This document shows positions 32,001-44,900 of a DNA stretch of 64,000 bases, one piece after another. The DNA comes from Apostichopus japonicus (taxonomy: Eukaryota; Echinodermata; Holothuroidea; Aspidochirotida; Stichopodidae): positions 13,044,484 to 13,108,483 of the forward strand of contig NC_092564.1 of the NCBI RefSeq assembly GCF_037975245.1, written 5' to 3'. Position 1 is the stretch's first letter; every line of letters starts with the position of its first letter. A model generated the notes under the pieces. That model was given only the letters and a program-made list of their open reading frames with translations. It was not told where the DNA came from and made no database searches. The position numbers were made by a program, and so were the translations under genes.

Positions 32001-35000
32001 GTTGACATTATTTTGGCATCATATATTGGTGAAGCAGTTAATATAAAGTATGGGAATTTTGTATATATGTTGTCAGAGTCTAGCAAGACAATCGCTGTGC
32101 CTACATAAGAGAGTGGCTAAACAACCGAGTTAGCAGCCAGACACGTTGGAAATTACCTATACGACCATAACACGTGGATTTCGTTTGTATTTACTTCATT
32201 TACGGGTTAACGACTTTGTCGGGACCAAAGGCTAAACATCACAGACTATATAACCAGGTACGTCCGTCTGCACCAACTCTATCTATATTGTACTGATTAT
32301 ACATAGTTGCAGCTCGTACACAATTATATTTAGCTCGACGCAGACAATGGAGGATAAAATTACTACGTGTTTGTTATTATAGCTATTCTTGCATCGCAGG
32401 CAAGTTTATACTTCAAAGCGAACATACCGCAACAGGTATATCTTCTTTTATATAGTATATGTCAACAACCTTCAAGCTCAAATGTGGACCTTAGTCAACC
32501 AGAATTAATTGGTTGTTGTTACTCTACCATGCAGAAGAAACAAATGAAAATCTGAATGGTTGTTTGTATATCAGAACAATGATTCGGAATCTTTTACCTT
32601 TTTAATTTTAGCAAGCGGTCGAACACAAATTAGGGCGGGGGCACTTACGGTACTTCATTATCAAGTTACCTCTGGCATTCCTTTTACTGCTTTTTCTTTC
32701 AATCCATGGCTTACAACTTGCAAGTGCGACACTTAAAGTGCCATGGCTATGAACAAAGGGCGTCAATACGTATAGTCACAGGTAGGGAGAGGGGGGGGAC
32801 AGAATTTATGCATCCAAACACACATACATACACACATACACACATGCATACACACATATACATATAATATATGCATGCATGACTTAAAAACTCCCCTATA
32901 AAATCGGTTACAGAAAGATGCTACTGGTATTAAATTAAATTGCTTTCTATAACCACGCGTTGTATTCTCTATTCCATCTCATAATCAATTATTTCCCAAG
33001 CTTGAAAAAAACATCCAAAGCTACCGTACTCCAAAACACAACGCGAAAATCGTATTTACAGATAATGCCATGCAATTACTAAGCGGTGGGAATAATGACA
33101 AAGAAAGCTATCGATGGAGGCTTTGTAAAAAACAGAAAACCTCGAGAAAATTTAGAAGGATCATTGAACAATGACCAACAGGATAGGATGCAGCCACACA
33201 ATTGTTCTTGTCTTTTCCAAGATGACATAAATTATTTGAATACAAATTTGAGTAATAGAAGTATGTACTTGTAAAAAAACAGTCGCTTATGCCTATGATC
33301 AGAAGACCCACATTCAGATTGATAAACCGGCACACATACCGGCAAGAGTAGCCATTGGCTCCTAATGATGGAGAAAAAACAATTTAGGCTCCAGCTTTTA
33401 CAACTGGTCTGATAACCATTATTAGAGTTGCAACTCAAACTTAAATGAGGTGAAAGGTATAGACGTCAGGAAATAAAATGTTCTTCATATCGTAATCTAA
33501 TATCGAACATAAACCCAACACGAACCAATACATGTTTTACTAGGATTTTGAAACGTGCGTCTTGTGGACGATTTTGCTCGAAAAAGAGTTTGAACCCAGC
33601 ATATACAAATTTGCGTCCGCCATACACTCTTGTGATAAAACCTCAAGCCAAAGAATTGTTATAATATGACCTTTGATGATCCCATTGCTGTCACGTATGG
33701 TAGAGGTCTATATACACAAAAACAAACAAATTATTAAGAACAAAACAGTTGCAGTACATATTAAGCAAATGTATAAATTTGAATGTTCAGACAAATGTGA
33801 TGTTTATCCTGTTCTGGTAGACTTAGCCTCATCTAAGTGTATAAAATGCACTGAATTGTTTTACTATGTACCGTATATGTAAACAAAACTACACTCCGAT
33901 TCTGATTAGCTGATCGTTGTTGGCTCGGAAATAGCAGTTTCCGTCCCCTTAAACATGCTTACTGACCCTCAAGCCACATCTATTCGCATTTGAAATTAGA
34001 CGGTCGTGATGACTTTCTGTAATATTTACAGATTAATACACGTAATTTAAAAACAAAAGATATTAACTTTGATGTGATCCCAAAGCTAGTAAGTAAATTT
34101 CCCAACATTTCGGCCCATACAGCTGGTGCACAGTTCTCGGTTAACCGGTTTCAATAACATGAGCGGATGAGAGCAATTCAAAGGCGTTTCTAAATATAGG
34201 GAAAGGTAGATAGGATCTCAGTCTATAGATGTACTCCCCATCATGCAGGATCAGTCCATGTACTGTGTATAGATGCGACAAGCATGTCCTGACTTTTATA
34301 CCAGCCATTAATTTGTACTGGGGAGAGGGCGGTCGTAATAATTTTCTTGACTGTAATATTACAAATGGTATTCTGGTATGGGAAAAATTAACACAACTTT
34401 AAAATAAGATAAGTTGAAAGATTTTTTTCTTCATATATTTGTCTAGTTCCGAGGATATGGAAACAAAGCAAAAAACATTGAACTTTATCACTCCTTGAAC
34501 AAACCAACTTGTAATGAAACCATAGCATTATATGTACAAGACTTCGAAATGACATTTGCAGAGCCACCGACACCGGAGTGGGGGCGGGGCTTTCTCCCTG
34601 ACAATTTTCAAAGCAATGATTTTCAAATAGAACTTTTGTTAACATGTAAAGTTGGTGAAATTTGACAACTTTTTTCTTCGCCTCAGGCTGTCTCCCCCCC
34701 CCCCCCCACATAAGAAACCCGTATCGGGGCTCTGATTAGTACATTAAAGAAGGAGTGTAAAAGTCTACTTCTTTAACGTATGAAACAATGCAGAAAATAT
34801 GACAATAATCTGATTTTATTTTTCCATGTATTACGAATCAATTTGAAACAACCCCCACGACCACGACTGCGCTGTTACTAATGTCGGGTTACCCAGTATT
34901 TCGTGACTTTGACGTTGTATCACGTTCAGAAAATAACCGTTTGCACTGTTGCCCCGTGCAGGGGCGTCAATCCGTAGTCACATGTGGCGGGGGAGGGGGA

Positions 35001-35833
35001 GGAATTTATACATACAGACACACATGCATCCGTATATACATATCCATACACACATACATGCATAGGCCTACGTACAAACACAAATGCATACATATATATG
35101 CACAAGGGCGTAGGAACCGGGGGGCTGGGGGGGGGGGCGCCAGCCCCCCAGTGAAAAACATGGGGGGCGGAAGTATCATTCCGCCCCCCCCCGCTCCGCA
35201 AGTCAGAAAACCCCTTTTTCATTTCCAAATGAGAAAAAAATCTCATTTGGAGCCCCAAATTGCATTTAAGGCCAGGTGAAAATGCAAAATTCTTTACAAA
35301 ATGGAGTGGGAGTTGAAAAGCGCTATATTGCACCAAATTGCATCTGAGGCCACCTGGAAATGCAAACAAAAATCCAAAGGGGAGGGGGTCACCCCCTCCC
35401 CTTAGACCCCTCCCCCAGGCCGGCCATCAGTCTTCAGCCCCCCACTCAAAAGTACCTTCCTACGCCACTGTATATGCATAAAATATAGGCCAATGCATGA
35501 CTTAGAGCTCCCCTATAAAATCTGTTACAGAAAGATGCTACTGGAAATTAATTAACTTCATTGCTTTCTACCCACAACGTTTTATTCTCTATTCCACTAA
35601 AGTAATCAAATTTTACACAAGCTTGAGAAAACATTCAAAGCCACTCCAAAACACAAAGCGAAAAGATTTGTTTACAGATAATGCCATAATAACTATGGTG
35701 GTGGGAATAATGACGAAAGAAAACTATCGATGGAGGCTTTGTAGTGTTTACAGAATCGTATTCGGGTTCCTGGGTATTTATAGATATATATCTCTATATC
35801 TCTATACATAGATATATATCTATATGTATATAT

Positions 35834-35864
<31 letters not shown>

Positions 35865-35883
35865 TATATATAGATATATATAT

Positions 35884-35930
<47 letters not shown>

Positions 35931-38900
35931 CATATATCACTCAGACATTATGTATGCATATTGTGTGTGTTATAGATGGAACACGTATTGCGTGCTTGTA
36001 GCATAGCCAAATGAGCCGTCTTGGACAGCGCATGCGGTACAAATCCATCATTCATGTAAGAATTTTATATAGAGAGGAATATAAGAGTTGTAACAGTTTA
36101 TGACCCAGTACACGTAAATGGCTTAAGAATGTGCACAGGTGCGGGGGGGGGGGATTTGATATTGTACCTCCCTATCCCAACCCCCCTCACCCCTCAGGAT
36201 TGACGCCCATGCTGTGAATAGGTTACATGTTAATGCTTTATAAATGTAACTTTTAAATTCATTTTACACTTCTTCAGCCGGATAACGCCCCGGTCATGGT
36301 GTACATACACGGAGGTTCATATACCACTGGTACTGCCATGGACGTGGACTTGTCGGGCGTACCAATGGCAGCTTTCGAAGGTGTCATCACCGTGGTCATA
36401 AATTATCGTCTCAATGTATTCGGATATCTATCGACAGGTTAGATATTGGCCTAGCTATATGGTTTCCATCGACCAACCAGGAATCTCTGACACTCAGTGT
36501 TGTATCAGCGGAATAAGGCATCAATTTAGGGGTAGATTGTGATTAGGTGGCGAGATGGAGGATGGGCGGGGGGAAGGGGGGGGGGTCGCGAAGTTACATG
36601 ATGACGTTGGTACAGATGGATTGTAAATAAGGGAAGGATGTATATCGATATACCACGGTCCTTGTACCAGTGGATAAAATATGTGTTGTCTTATTTATGT
36701 TGGGGTTTTGGAGGAGGGGGGGGGGGGTGAATCATATACCCTTATGCACAACTGCCACTATCGAGTGATCATGTTCCAGCTTAAAGAAACTTTTGAGTTG
36801 AGTTGGGTTAATTTTTGCCTAATTTTTATCTTATGAGGATTTTTCATAAGAAAGTATTCCATTAGCCTGATTTTACATGGGTGTATAAGACGGCCGATTG
36901 TTGGCCCCAATATACACGTGTGATTGCAAATAGTTCTTATTCTTCTTCACTCATGATCTTAACAAAAGGGGATGACGCTGCACCTGGAAATTTTGGATTC
37001 CTTGACCAAGCTGAGGCATTGAAATGGGTGAGAGCTAACATCCAAGGTAAGTACTAGTTAGTACGGGTTTTGCGAATGTCCGGCAACGAAGAGGACTGTG
37101 TGTTTGAAAGAAAGGGGTGTGTATAGGTGGGGGGGGGGTGGAAGGAAGTTGCTAGGGGATGCTGACGATTTGTAAACTTGTATCAATAAAGCGAAGTGAA
37201 ACAAATTCACTGGACCATTGAAATTAGGAAGTCATTTATTTAGCGCCATCTTTAACCATCAATTATAAGAGTCACCCATACACAACCTTCTCTTCGTAGT
37301 CTGTTGATGCCCGCTCTATCAATCTATATAGTTTCTTTATATTCATTATAAATAGCTTTTGGAGGCGATGACACCAGGATAACAATTTTCGGAGAAAGCG
37401 CTGGTTCTGGGAGTGTCGACTTTCATCGTTTTTCAAAGTATAGCAGAGATTTCTTCGACCAAAGTATTCTACAGGTATAGCTTATAGTCAAGAAGTTTTC
37501 TTATATTTTAGTATCAATAATCATTAAATAAGGAACGTGAACTGACTCAACTCCGATAAGTCGAGCATCGCCGCCCGGACCTAGTTTTCGATAATCGTCA
37601 AGACTGAATCCCATACAAACTGAACGAATGATGAGCCTATATATATGCGCAACGGTTGTTTAAAGGCTTGGTGCTCGTTTAGGTCACGTGCAAACCTATT
37701 TGGTCGTGAGCCAGCCGCCGCACACTGACACAACTGATCATGACCAGCCGACTCAACTCAACCGTCGTAACCTAGTATTCGATGGTCGTGAAACCCATCC
37801 AGGTGTCGCACCACCATCAATTGCTCCCATTGACTCACAAACTAAACTCGTCATTTTCCAAGACCGCTAAAGCATAGATATAAGTTTTCAATTGACATAT
37901 CCTACCCACATATGATTAGCTGATGGCTTGGGCTATTACAGCACATTCAACTTTTGCCACCATGACGGTTTAGATTTTGAGCTAGAAGAGCTCAAAGTTT
38001 ATCATAGTGCTCCCCAACCCATCTGCCAGCTGTCGCTGCGGAATCTTCTTGTTTCACCCAAGATTTCCAAAATACCTTAAATCACCTTCAATACTCTAGA
38101 TTTTATAACCACCAGTAGTTGATGTCATCCTCTTCAATATCCAAGCATCAAAAAGAATGGTGATGACTCAGAAAATGCCAAAAACTCAACACAGTTGGTC
38201 ACTTTAGGGCTATTTCCCGACAACGGATAACCCCTCAGGCGGAGGTGCACTACTCTAATTGTGGCGCGATACCTACACAGTCTTAAAAGTGACCCCCACC
38301 CCCTCCCCCACCCCCACATCAATACGACAGATGAGCGCACACGACTACTGCTTTCTATTAATGACCGGCGATCGTTCGGGTCACGTGCAAAATATACTTC
38401 CCCGTGATTGGTTACATATCTTAAGACTGTTCAGTTTTTGTCGTGTAACGCCGCACATGTCCGACTGCTACTATCATCGGGGAAAACTACTTGACGGTTT
38501 TTTTCTTTCTTTCATAAATTAGGAGCTTTTTTTCTGCCTCGTAATGGGGGAAAATGTTCCCTTGGTTGATTATTAAAAGGTAACCGTTTGTTGAGAAGTT
38601 AAAGACAAATGAAATTAGAAAGTGTCCTTTGATGAAAATTATTTGAATAAATGTAATTTAAAAGAAAGACATCCAAATACTGGAATTTGTGGTATCAGCC
38701 GCAATCAGATGATATAAGGTAACTACCAATTTAATGCAATCTGATGCTCGATTTAGTCTGCCGCAATAAACCGCGGTTGGAATAAATGCTTTAGCATACC
38801 AGTAAAGCAATAACAATCATGAAAATCCTCTTCCCTCTAGTGTGCCATTATATATATATCCTCACTTATACCCTATCCCTTTTTCTTCTTCTGGTTTTTG

Positions 38901-41900
38901 TCAGAGTGGGTCTGCAATTGCTTGGTGGAGTTTTGTAAGCGATTTAGAGGAAGAAAGAGCCCAAGCCTTTTCACTTGGAGAGAAAGTCAATTGTGAAGCG
39001 GAGGATACTGTTCAACTAATAGACTGTTTGAGGACTGTTGAAGCAGCCAGATTATATTTAGCGTATAGTTTGGTAAGTGAAAGAAGATTTATTCATTAAT
39101 GCACATAGCAATTAAGGGCTGAAAGTAATCAGAAATAGCCCCAAATTTATGGATGCTTTAACTGCTGAAAGTTTTTTTTCCGGAGTACTTTGCCGGAGGT
39201 TTTACTTTATAAATTAACCTTAACTTTGAAGAGTGTTCAAGTAGATCAATGTATAATTCATTTTTTTTTTTAAATGGCGGCAATAATATTTTCAGAGGTA
39301 CAATCAAAAGTGACCGTTTATTTGACGTACTAGCATATCTGGCAGCAATACCAGCAACAAACCTAGGTTACCTATAGCCAAATATTATAAATCTATGTGA
39401 TAAAGATAACTGCCATGAACAACTTCCCAAAACAGATTAAGGAAAACATTATTCCATTGGGAGATATCGCGGATTGAAATGATCCTAGCTTGACACATCA
39501 AGTATAAATTCATATCAAATCATCGAGCCACATGTGCTTCAATGCCTATATGATTTAATTTACTTATTGCATTTGTTTATTCTGGAATGGAAATGGCCGG
39601 GTTTTGGAAATGATGAATCTGAAATATTTTAATTCCTAACATGACCATAACAATGACATTGGTTTCAATATCTTGAAAATATATTAAAATGAAAACAACG
39701 AGAAAGTAAAATGTTTCTGATCGTAGCGGTACTATGACGTCACAGATCTACACAATGACAGTTCCCCGACACGACCGGTATTTTAGGATTTCTGCCAAGC
39801 GCAGCAAGATTTTTTCTTATCTGTTTGGGGAGAAGGGGAGGGGGGGGGGGTTGGGTTTGTTCTTCAATAAACATCTCTGTCATATCAGTCAAAGAACCGG
39901 TTGGATCATTGAGCCCAGTCGGCCCCTCGTTATGGTTTTTTCTATGCTTGCAGAACGGCTATAATTGGTGGCCCAATCTTGATGGAGTATTTCTGGATGA
40001 ATCTCCTTTTGATTTGTTGGCCCGTGGTGATGTGAAAGATGGTCCGATGATGGTTGGCTACAACAGGGACGAAGGGACACTGATAGTTCCAAGTTTCTAT
40101 CCGGATTACGTCGGAAAGCAGGAACCGCCCTACATACCACGTCAAAGCTTTGATAGCGTAAGTTAAATGAAACCTGGTACTAAAGTTGTAATAGCATTGT
40201 GTCATTTCATGTGTCAAAGTTCATATAAGAATAAATATCCTCTCAGTAGGGAGTTGATATACGGATACTGCTCACATGGGCTAGTATATGCAAAGTGGAG
40301 GTTACGAAAAGAAAGCGTTCGATCGTTATAAAATTCCTTTCGAATAACGTTATGACGTTTATCATTATGCAGCGTTGTGAAATCTCTATACCGAATGTCG
40401 TCAGTATAAGTGACTAAATTCACTTCAAATGCATTTCCTTCCAAATTCCACGAATTGTAAAATTTATTTACCACATTGCTGTGTAGTGTAGTTCAATATT
40501 CACAGAGAATCACTAATTTCACTATATGGTTGCTTTCACACTGAGCGTGTTTCCTATGTAGGTACTACAGCAAAGAGTAAAGTTAACTCCCAAACTGCCA
40601 GGATATTCTCTGTGTGTTATTTTGATACATTTTTCTTACAGGATTTTCATCCATTTTGCAAAACTGTAAATTATAAATACAAGCTATAGGCCCATACCAG
40701 GTGCGTATCCAGGGGGGGGGGCGTTGGGGGCGCGCGCCCCCCGGGTAAGGAAAAGAGGAGAGAAAAAAAGAGAAGAAAAAGGGAAAAGGAGGGGGAAAAG
40801 AAAAGGAGGAGAGGAAGGAAGGGAAAAGAAAAAGAAAAAGAGAGAAAAATGAGAAAAGGAGGGAGTAGAAGATAGCCAAGACCTCGGGAAGAGAAAGAGG
40901 AACAGTCATAGTTAAAGCGCTGATCCCTATTATATACACAGGGTAGCCAGTGACAGATCAAGGATTACGGAGCGGGTGTGCGCCTCACCCTACCCCTTAC
41001 ACCGACAACTCCATTTTTGACGTTTCCATATTTCCTCTCTCACTAATGTATCTATATAAATACTATATATGGCCTATCATAACGCGCGTGTGTGTATGGA
41101 CGCCTTAAACAATTGTACGATTGTGCAATATGGAACCAACTGTGGCTGATCTTGAACTCGACCGAGTCGTCGGGGAACATGACGCATTTCGGGAAGGGGG
41201 CGACCGCCCCCCTCCCCCCGAGCAAATTTTCTTTAAGACATCGCTAGTAATTTCAAAATAGACAATGCTTAGATACAAATTACAAGGCCTGAGAAGTGTC
41301 ATTTCCAGCGATCTGGGAGGCATTTTCGGCCAAAATTTTATTGTACGCTTCGCGCCAACTCATGGTGGCGCTTCGCTTAGATAGTTTGCCTACCGGCTTC
41401 GCCCCTCCCTTGGCAATTACTCGCTACACGCCTGTTCGAGTTTGTAAAGCAAAGAGCAGATATAACATCGTATCAGTGAGCATTGAAATGCATGTTCCAC
41501 CATGAACAGTCTCAAAAACTGTCTATGTGTGTAGTCAAAGGCGTAGGAGCCCAATTTGATTTGGGGGCTGTAACGAATAAAAAGGCCAACATTTTTCGCG
41601 CGCAAAGCGCGCGTTCAATACATCGATGCCAATATCATACAAGCAAGCATCGGTCATTACATTGCATGGCATCGTGTACCTTACGGTCCGTGAAAGTTAC
41701 ACAGTATACCGCCGGATGCTAATGTAAACAACCAAATGTCTTATGTAGATGGAGAAAAAGCATACAGATCCATTTATGTCAAAACTCTCTTTTACAGTAG
41801 TACTGTCGGTCAAGCTTACCACTTTATTTTAATTACCAAGGAGATCATTTTTAAGCTATTCATTGCTATTTATTTTTCTTTAAGTAGGTGCCCGAAGAAA

Positions 41901-44900
41901 ATGGGAAAAATTTGGTTGCGGGGGGGGGGGGGGGGCACTCCTACGGGACCTACGCCTATGTGTGTAGTGTTCGGTTTCGATATACCTGATATCGGAAATA
42001 TCTGCTATTTTTCATTTCCTTCAACCAAGTTTTATAATAGCCATTTATAAGAGGTTTTAATATTTCTACACCAATAAATTAACTGTGTCTGAATTTTCAA
42101 AAAATTTCCTGACAAACATTCTTCATCATACTTTCCTCTACTCGTGCAATTTTGACCTGTCTTTTAGGGGTTCAAGGAGGTTTTTTTCTATATTGGTTGT
42201 CCATAGATTGAATTTTGTGCAACATTATGGGTATGTTTTCAAGTGATTTTATTCACGAGAAATGTGAATTTTCAAATTCTCAACAAATAATGGGCTTAAA
42301 ACCTTGAAAAGTAGGGCTTTCGGATATTGTGGGCCGTGACGTAGAATCACCTACAAAGGCAATCATCCATAGGACATGCAATGAGGTCGAACATGATGTG
42401 ACTGGTGACAATCTTCAAAAGGTTATGGATGGGGGAAAAAACTTTTGGGAAATACTTGGTTCTCAGGCAAAAGTGTACATCTGGTTGCTCATTTTCAAGC
42501 CCGAGAAGTGCCATTTCCGGTGATCTGGGGGGTATCAAAACCAGAAATTTTCTTGTACGCTCCGCGCCAACCGATGGTGGCGCTCCGCTTAGATAGTAAT
42601 TCGCGCCCCCCGGGTTAGAAAATCCTGGATACGCGCCTGCATACTAACAATGAATGGTTGCAATTTCTGACTTGGCCGGCCAAAGGAAGTGCCCGACGAA
42701 ATTATTTCCCTGCATTAGTATACCTACATTTGATATCGCGGTTCGTTAACTAAAGAAGAAATAAAAGTCGACCTTGTAAATTGTTCTATTTCTTCCAAGA
42801 TGGTCGAAATGACACTTTATTTGCGAAGAGATATCGTCAACGAGATAATCGAAGATTCGGTCAAACAAGAATACATGGACTGGAGTCAGGCAGACAACGA
42901 CACGGCGGACTACTTTCTTCAATATCTGCCAATATATGGTGACATCACATTCAGTTGCCCAGCCAACGAAATCATAAGGGCGCATGCGTCAGTCATGACA
43001 TCACCAGTCTATCAATATTTCCTGACCCATGTGCCGACAACGTAAGTTCCAAAATAAAGTTGTAGTGTCAGTTGAGACCTATCACTCGATCGGCGAAATT
43101 TGGGTGGGTACGGATCGATACGTATAAACTGACATGTTGTGGTTGACCCACTCCTCCCACCTCCCCACCACCGGCCAGTAACCAAGGTTACCACATTTCT
43201 TCAGAAAATCGGTGACATGTGGACAGCTCATATTGACATCAATGGTTTAGTTACCTGCCTTACCTTTTTCGGGAGGGTGGAATTTTGTGGGTCTCTCGAT
43301 CAGTGTTTTGCTGATTTTATTTTTCAACGAAGATGGTCAAATGACCAAGTTTAGAACACCTCATCCAGAGACAAGTATTTTATCCAAGGTAAAACTCCGA
43401 TGCCAAAAACATTTGACGGTAACTGGATGTCTCTTTATCACTAAACGTACAGACAGATGTTTCATGTGAAGTACAGGATATGAAATTATTGAATGAGTTT
43501 TGACAGAATATAAAATCCGGGGACATTTCGGGGGACACTGACAATTAATCCGGAAATCGGTGATGTCTTGTCACTTTACGGTTAACTTGACGACACCAAC
43601 CGGAAAGGCGGTGACCCCTTCTTCTCCGTGGGAAACGAGTCTGAAGGGAAAGTGACGGGACTTGAAGGACGGCAAACAATGCACTAAAAGTCTGAGGAAA
43701 GAGTATATTTAATGGTGTACACTCCATAATTAAAATTACACCATGCAGGCCCACTTAAAGGTCTGCGGTATAGACTCCAACTATAGCACGATATCATGGA
43801 AAAGTTTCTTGGGATTACGTAATCGACCTGTCTTGGTGGTAGAATGACCTCTCTTTACCAATTAGTCTGCAACGCCTGCAACATATTTTTTCTTCTATGA
43901 GGGTCTTGTGTGAACGCTGTATGGTTAACTACACTGTAGACATAAACATATTTCCACACAATAGTTTACACAAAGAGCCTAATGGTGTTATGAAACTATG
44001 CAGGCTAATCTTGGAGCCTGAGGTGGTTCTACGACCGTGGCAGGTCGATTACGTAATCACAAAACTTTCCTAGCTAATGGGGGCTATAATTGGAGCCGAT
44101 AAAGCAGATCTTTAATCATAGTGAATCTTTGTATGTTAATCTCTATGAATAGTGTACATTTTAACAATGTTATTAACATGTTCCAACTTGGGTAGTCAAT
44201 CGATATAAACTACCTTTATATTTGAAGTGAATTTGATCTTTTGTCTGAGTTATTGCTTTTCTATACCAGGTCATACTACGAACGTGATGGTGAAGGGACT
44301 GGGTGGTTTCTGGCCGGTCACGTGGAGGACATTCCTTTTGTGTTTGGTTGGGGATTCAACGAAGATATCAAAGACCTCCACGAATGGACGGATGAAGAGA
44401 GGGACCTCTCTCGTAATATCATGAAGTTCTGGGCAAATTTTGCAAAGAGCGGGTAAAATTTTATTCCCTTGATATATATCGTATTCCATAACCTCTGAAC
44501 TAAACTAGGGTCATACAGGTCACCAAAAGAATTCATATTTTAATATGTACATGAATCACAATCTGTTCGATATTACGTACGTTGTGTGCATTCGTTGTTG
44601 TCTATTTAATTTGGAGGGAGGGAGAGGTGAGAGTATTGCTCGGTCTAGTCTAACATTGACACCGGGGCATATTGTAGAGAAGTCTCATGCTGTGGTTCTG
44701 TGATGGCATTAGAACGTGCGGTAATGCGGTGCGCAAAAGGTTGTAGTTTTACCCATACGTACCTCCCCCCCCCCCTCCCCCTCCCATTAAGCCCTGACGT
44801 TCTGTTAAGGAAAGTAGATCGATTGATTACAGGAAGATTAATTTTTCTTTTATAAGGATTCATGTTTTATCGTGATTGTTTACATCCTTCCCAGCGATCC

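Larger units (their letters stand above)
31868..36277 (+). other. Carboxylesterase intron 2
   Basis: Holds a pair of related segments (32750-33125 and 34958-35745), one small hAT-like element (35103-35470), a long TA/TATC microsatellite (35780-35930) and G/C homopolymer runs. I see no additional exon. Confidence 0.6.

Noticed and set aside
35693-36006. Tyr-Ile-rich frames on both strands
   Set aside because: Translation of a TA microsatellite.
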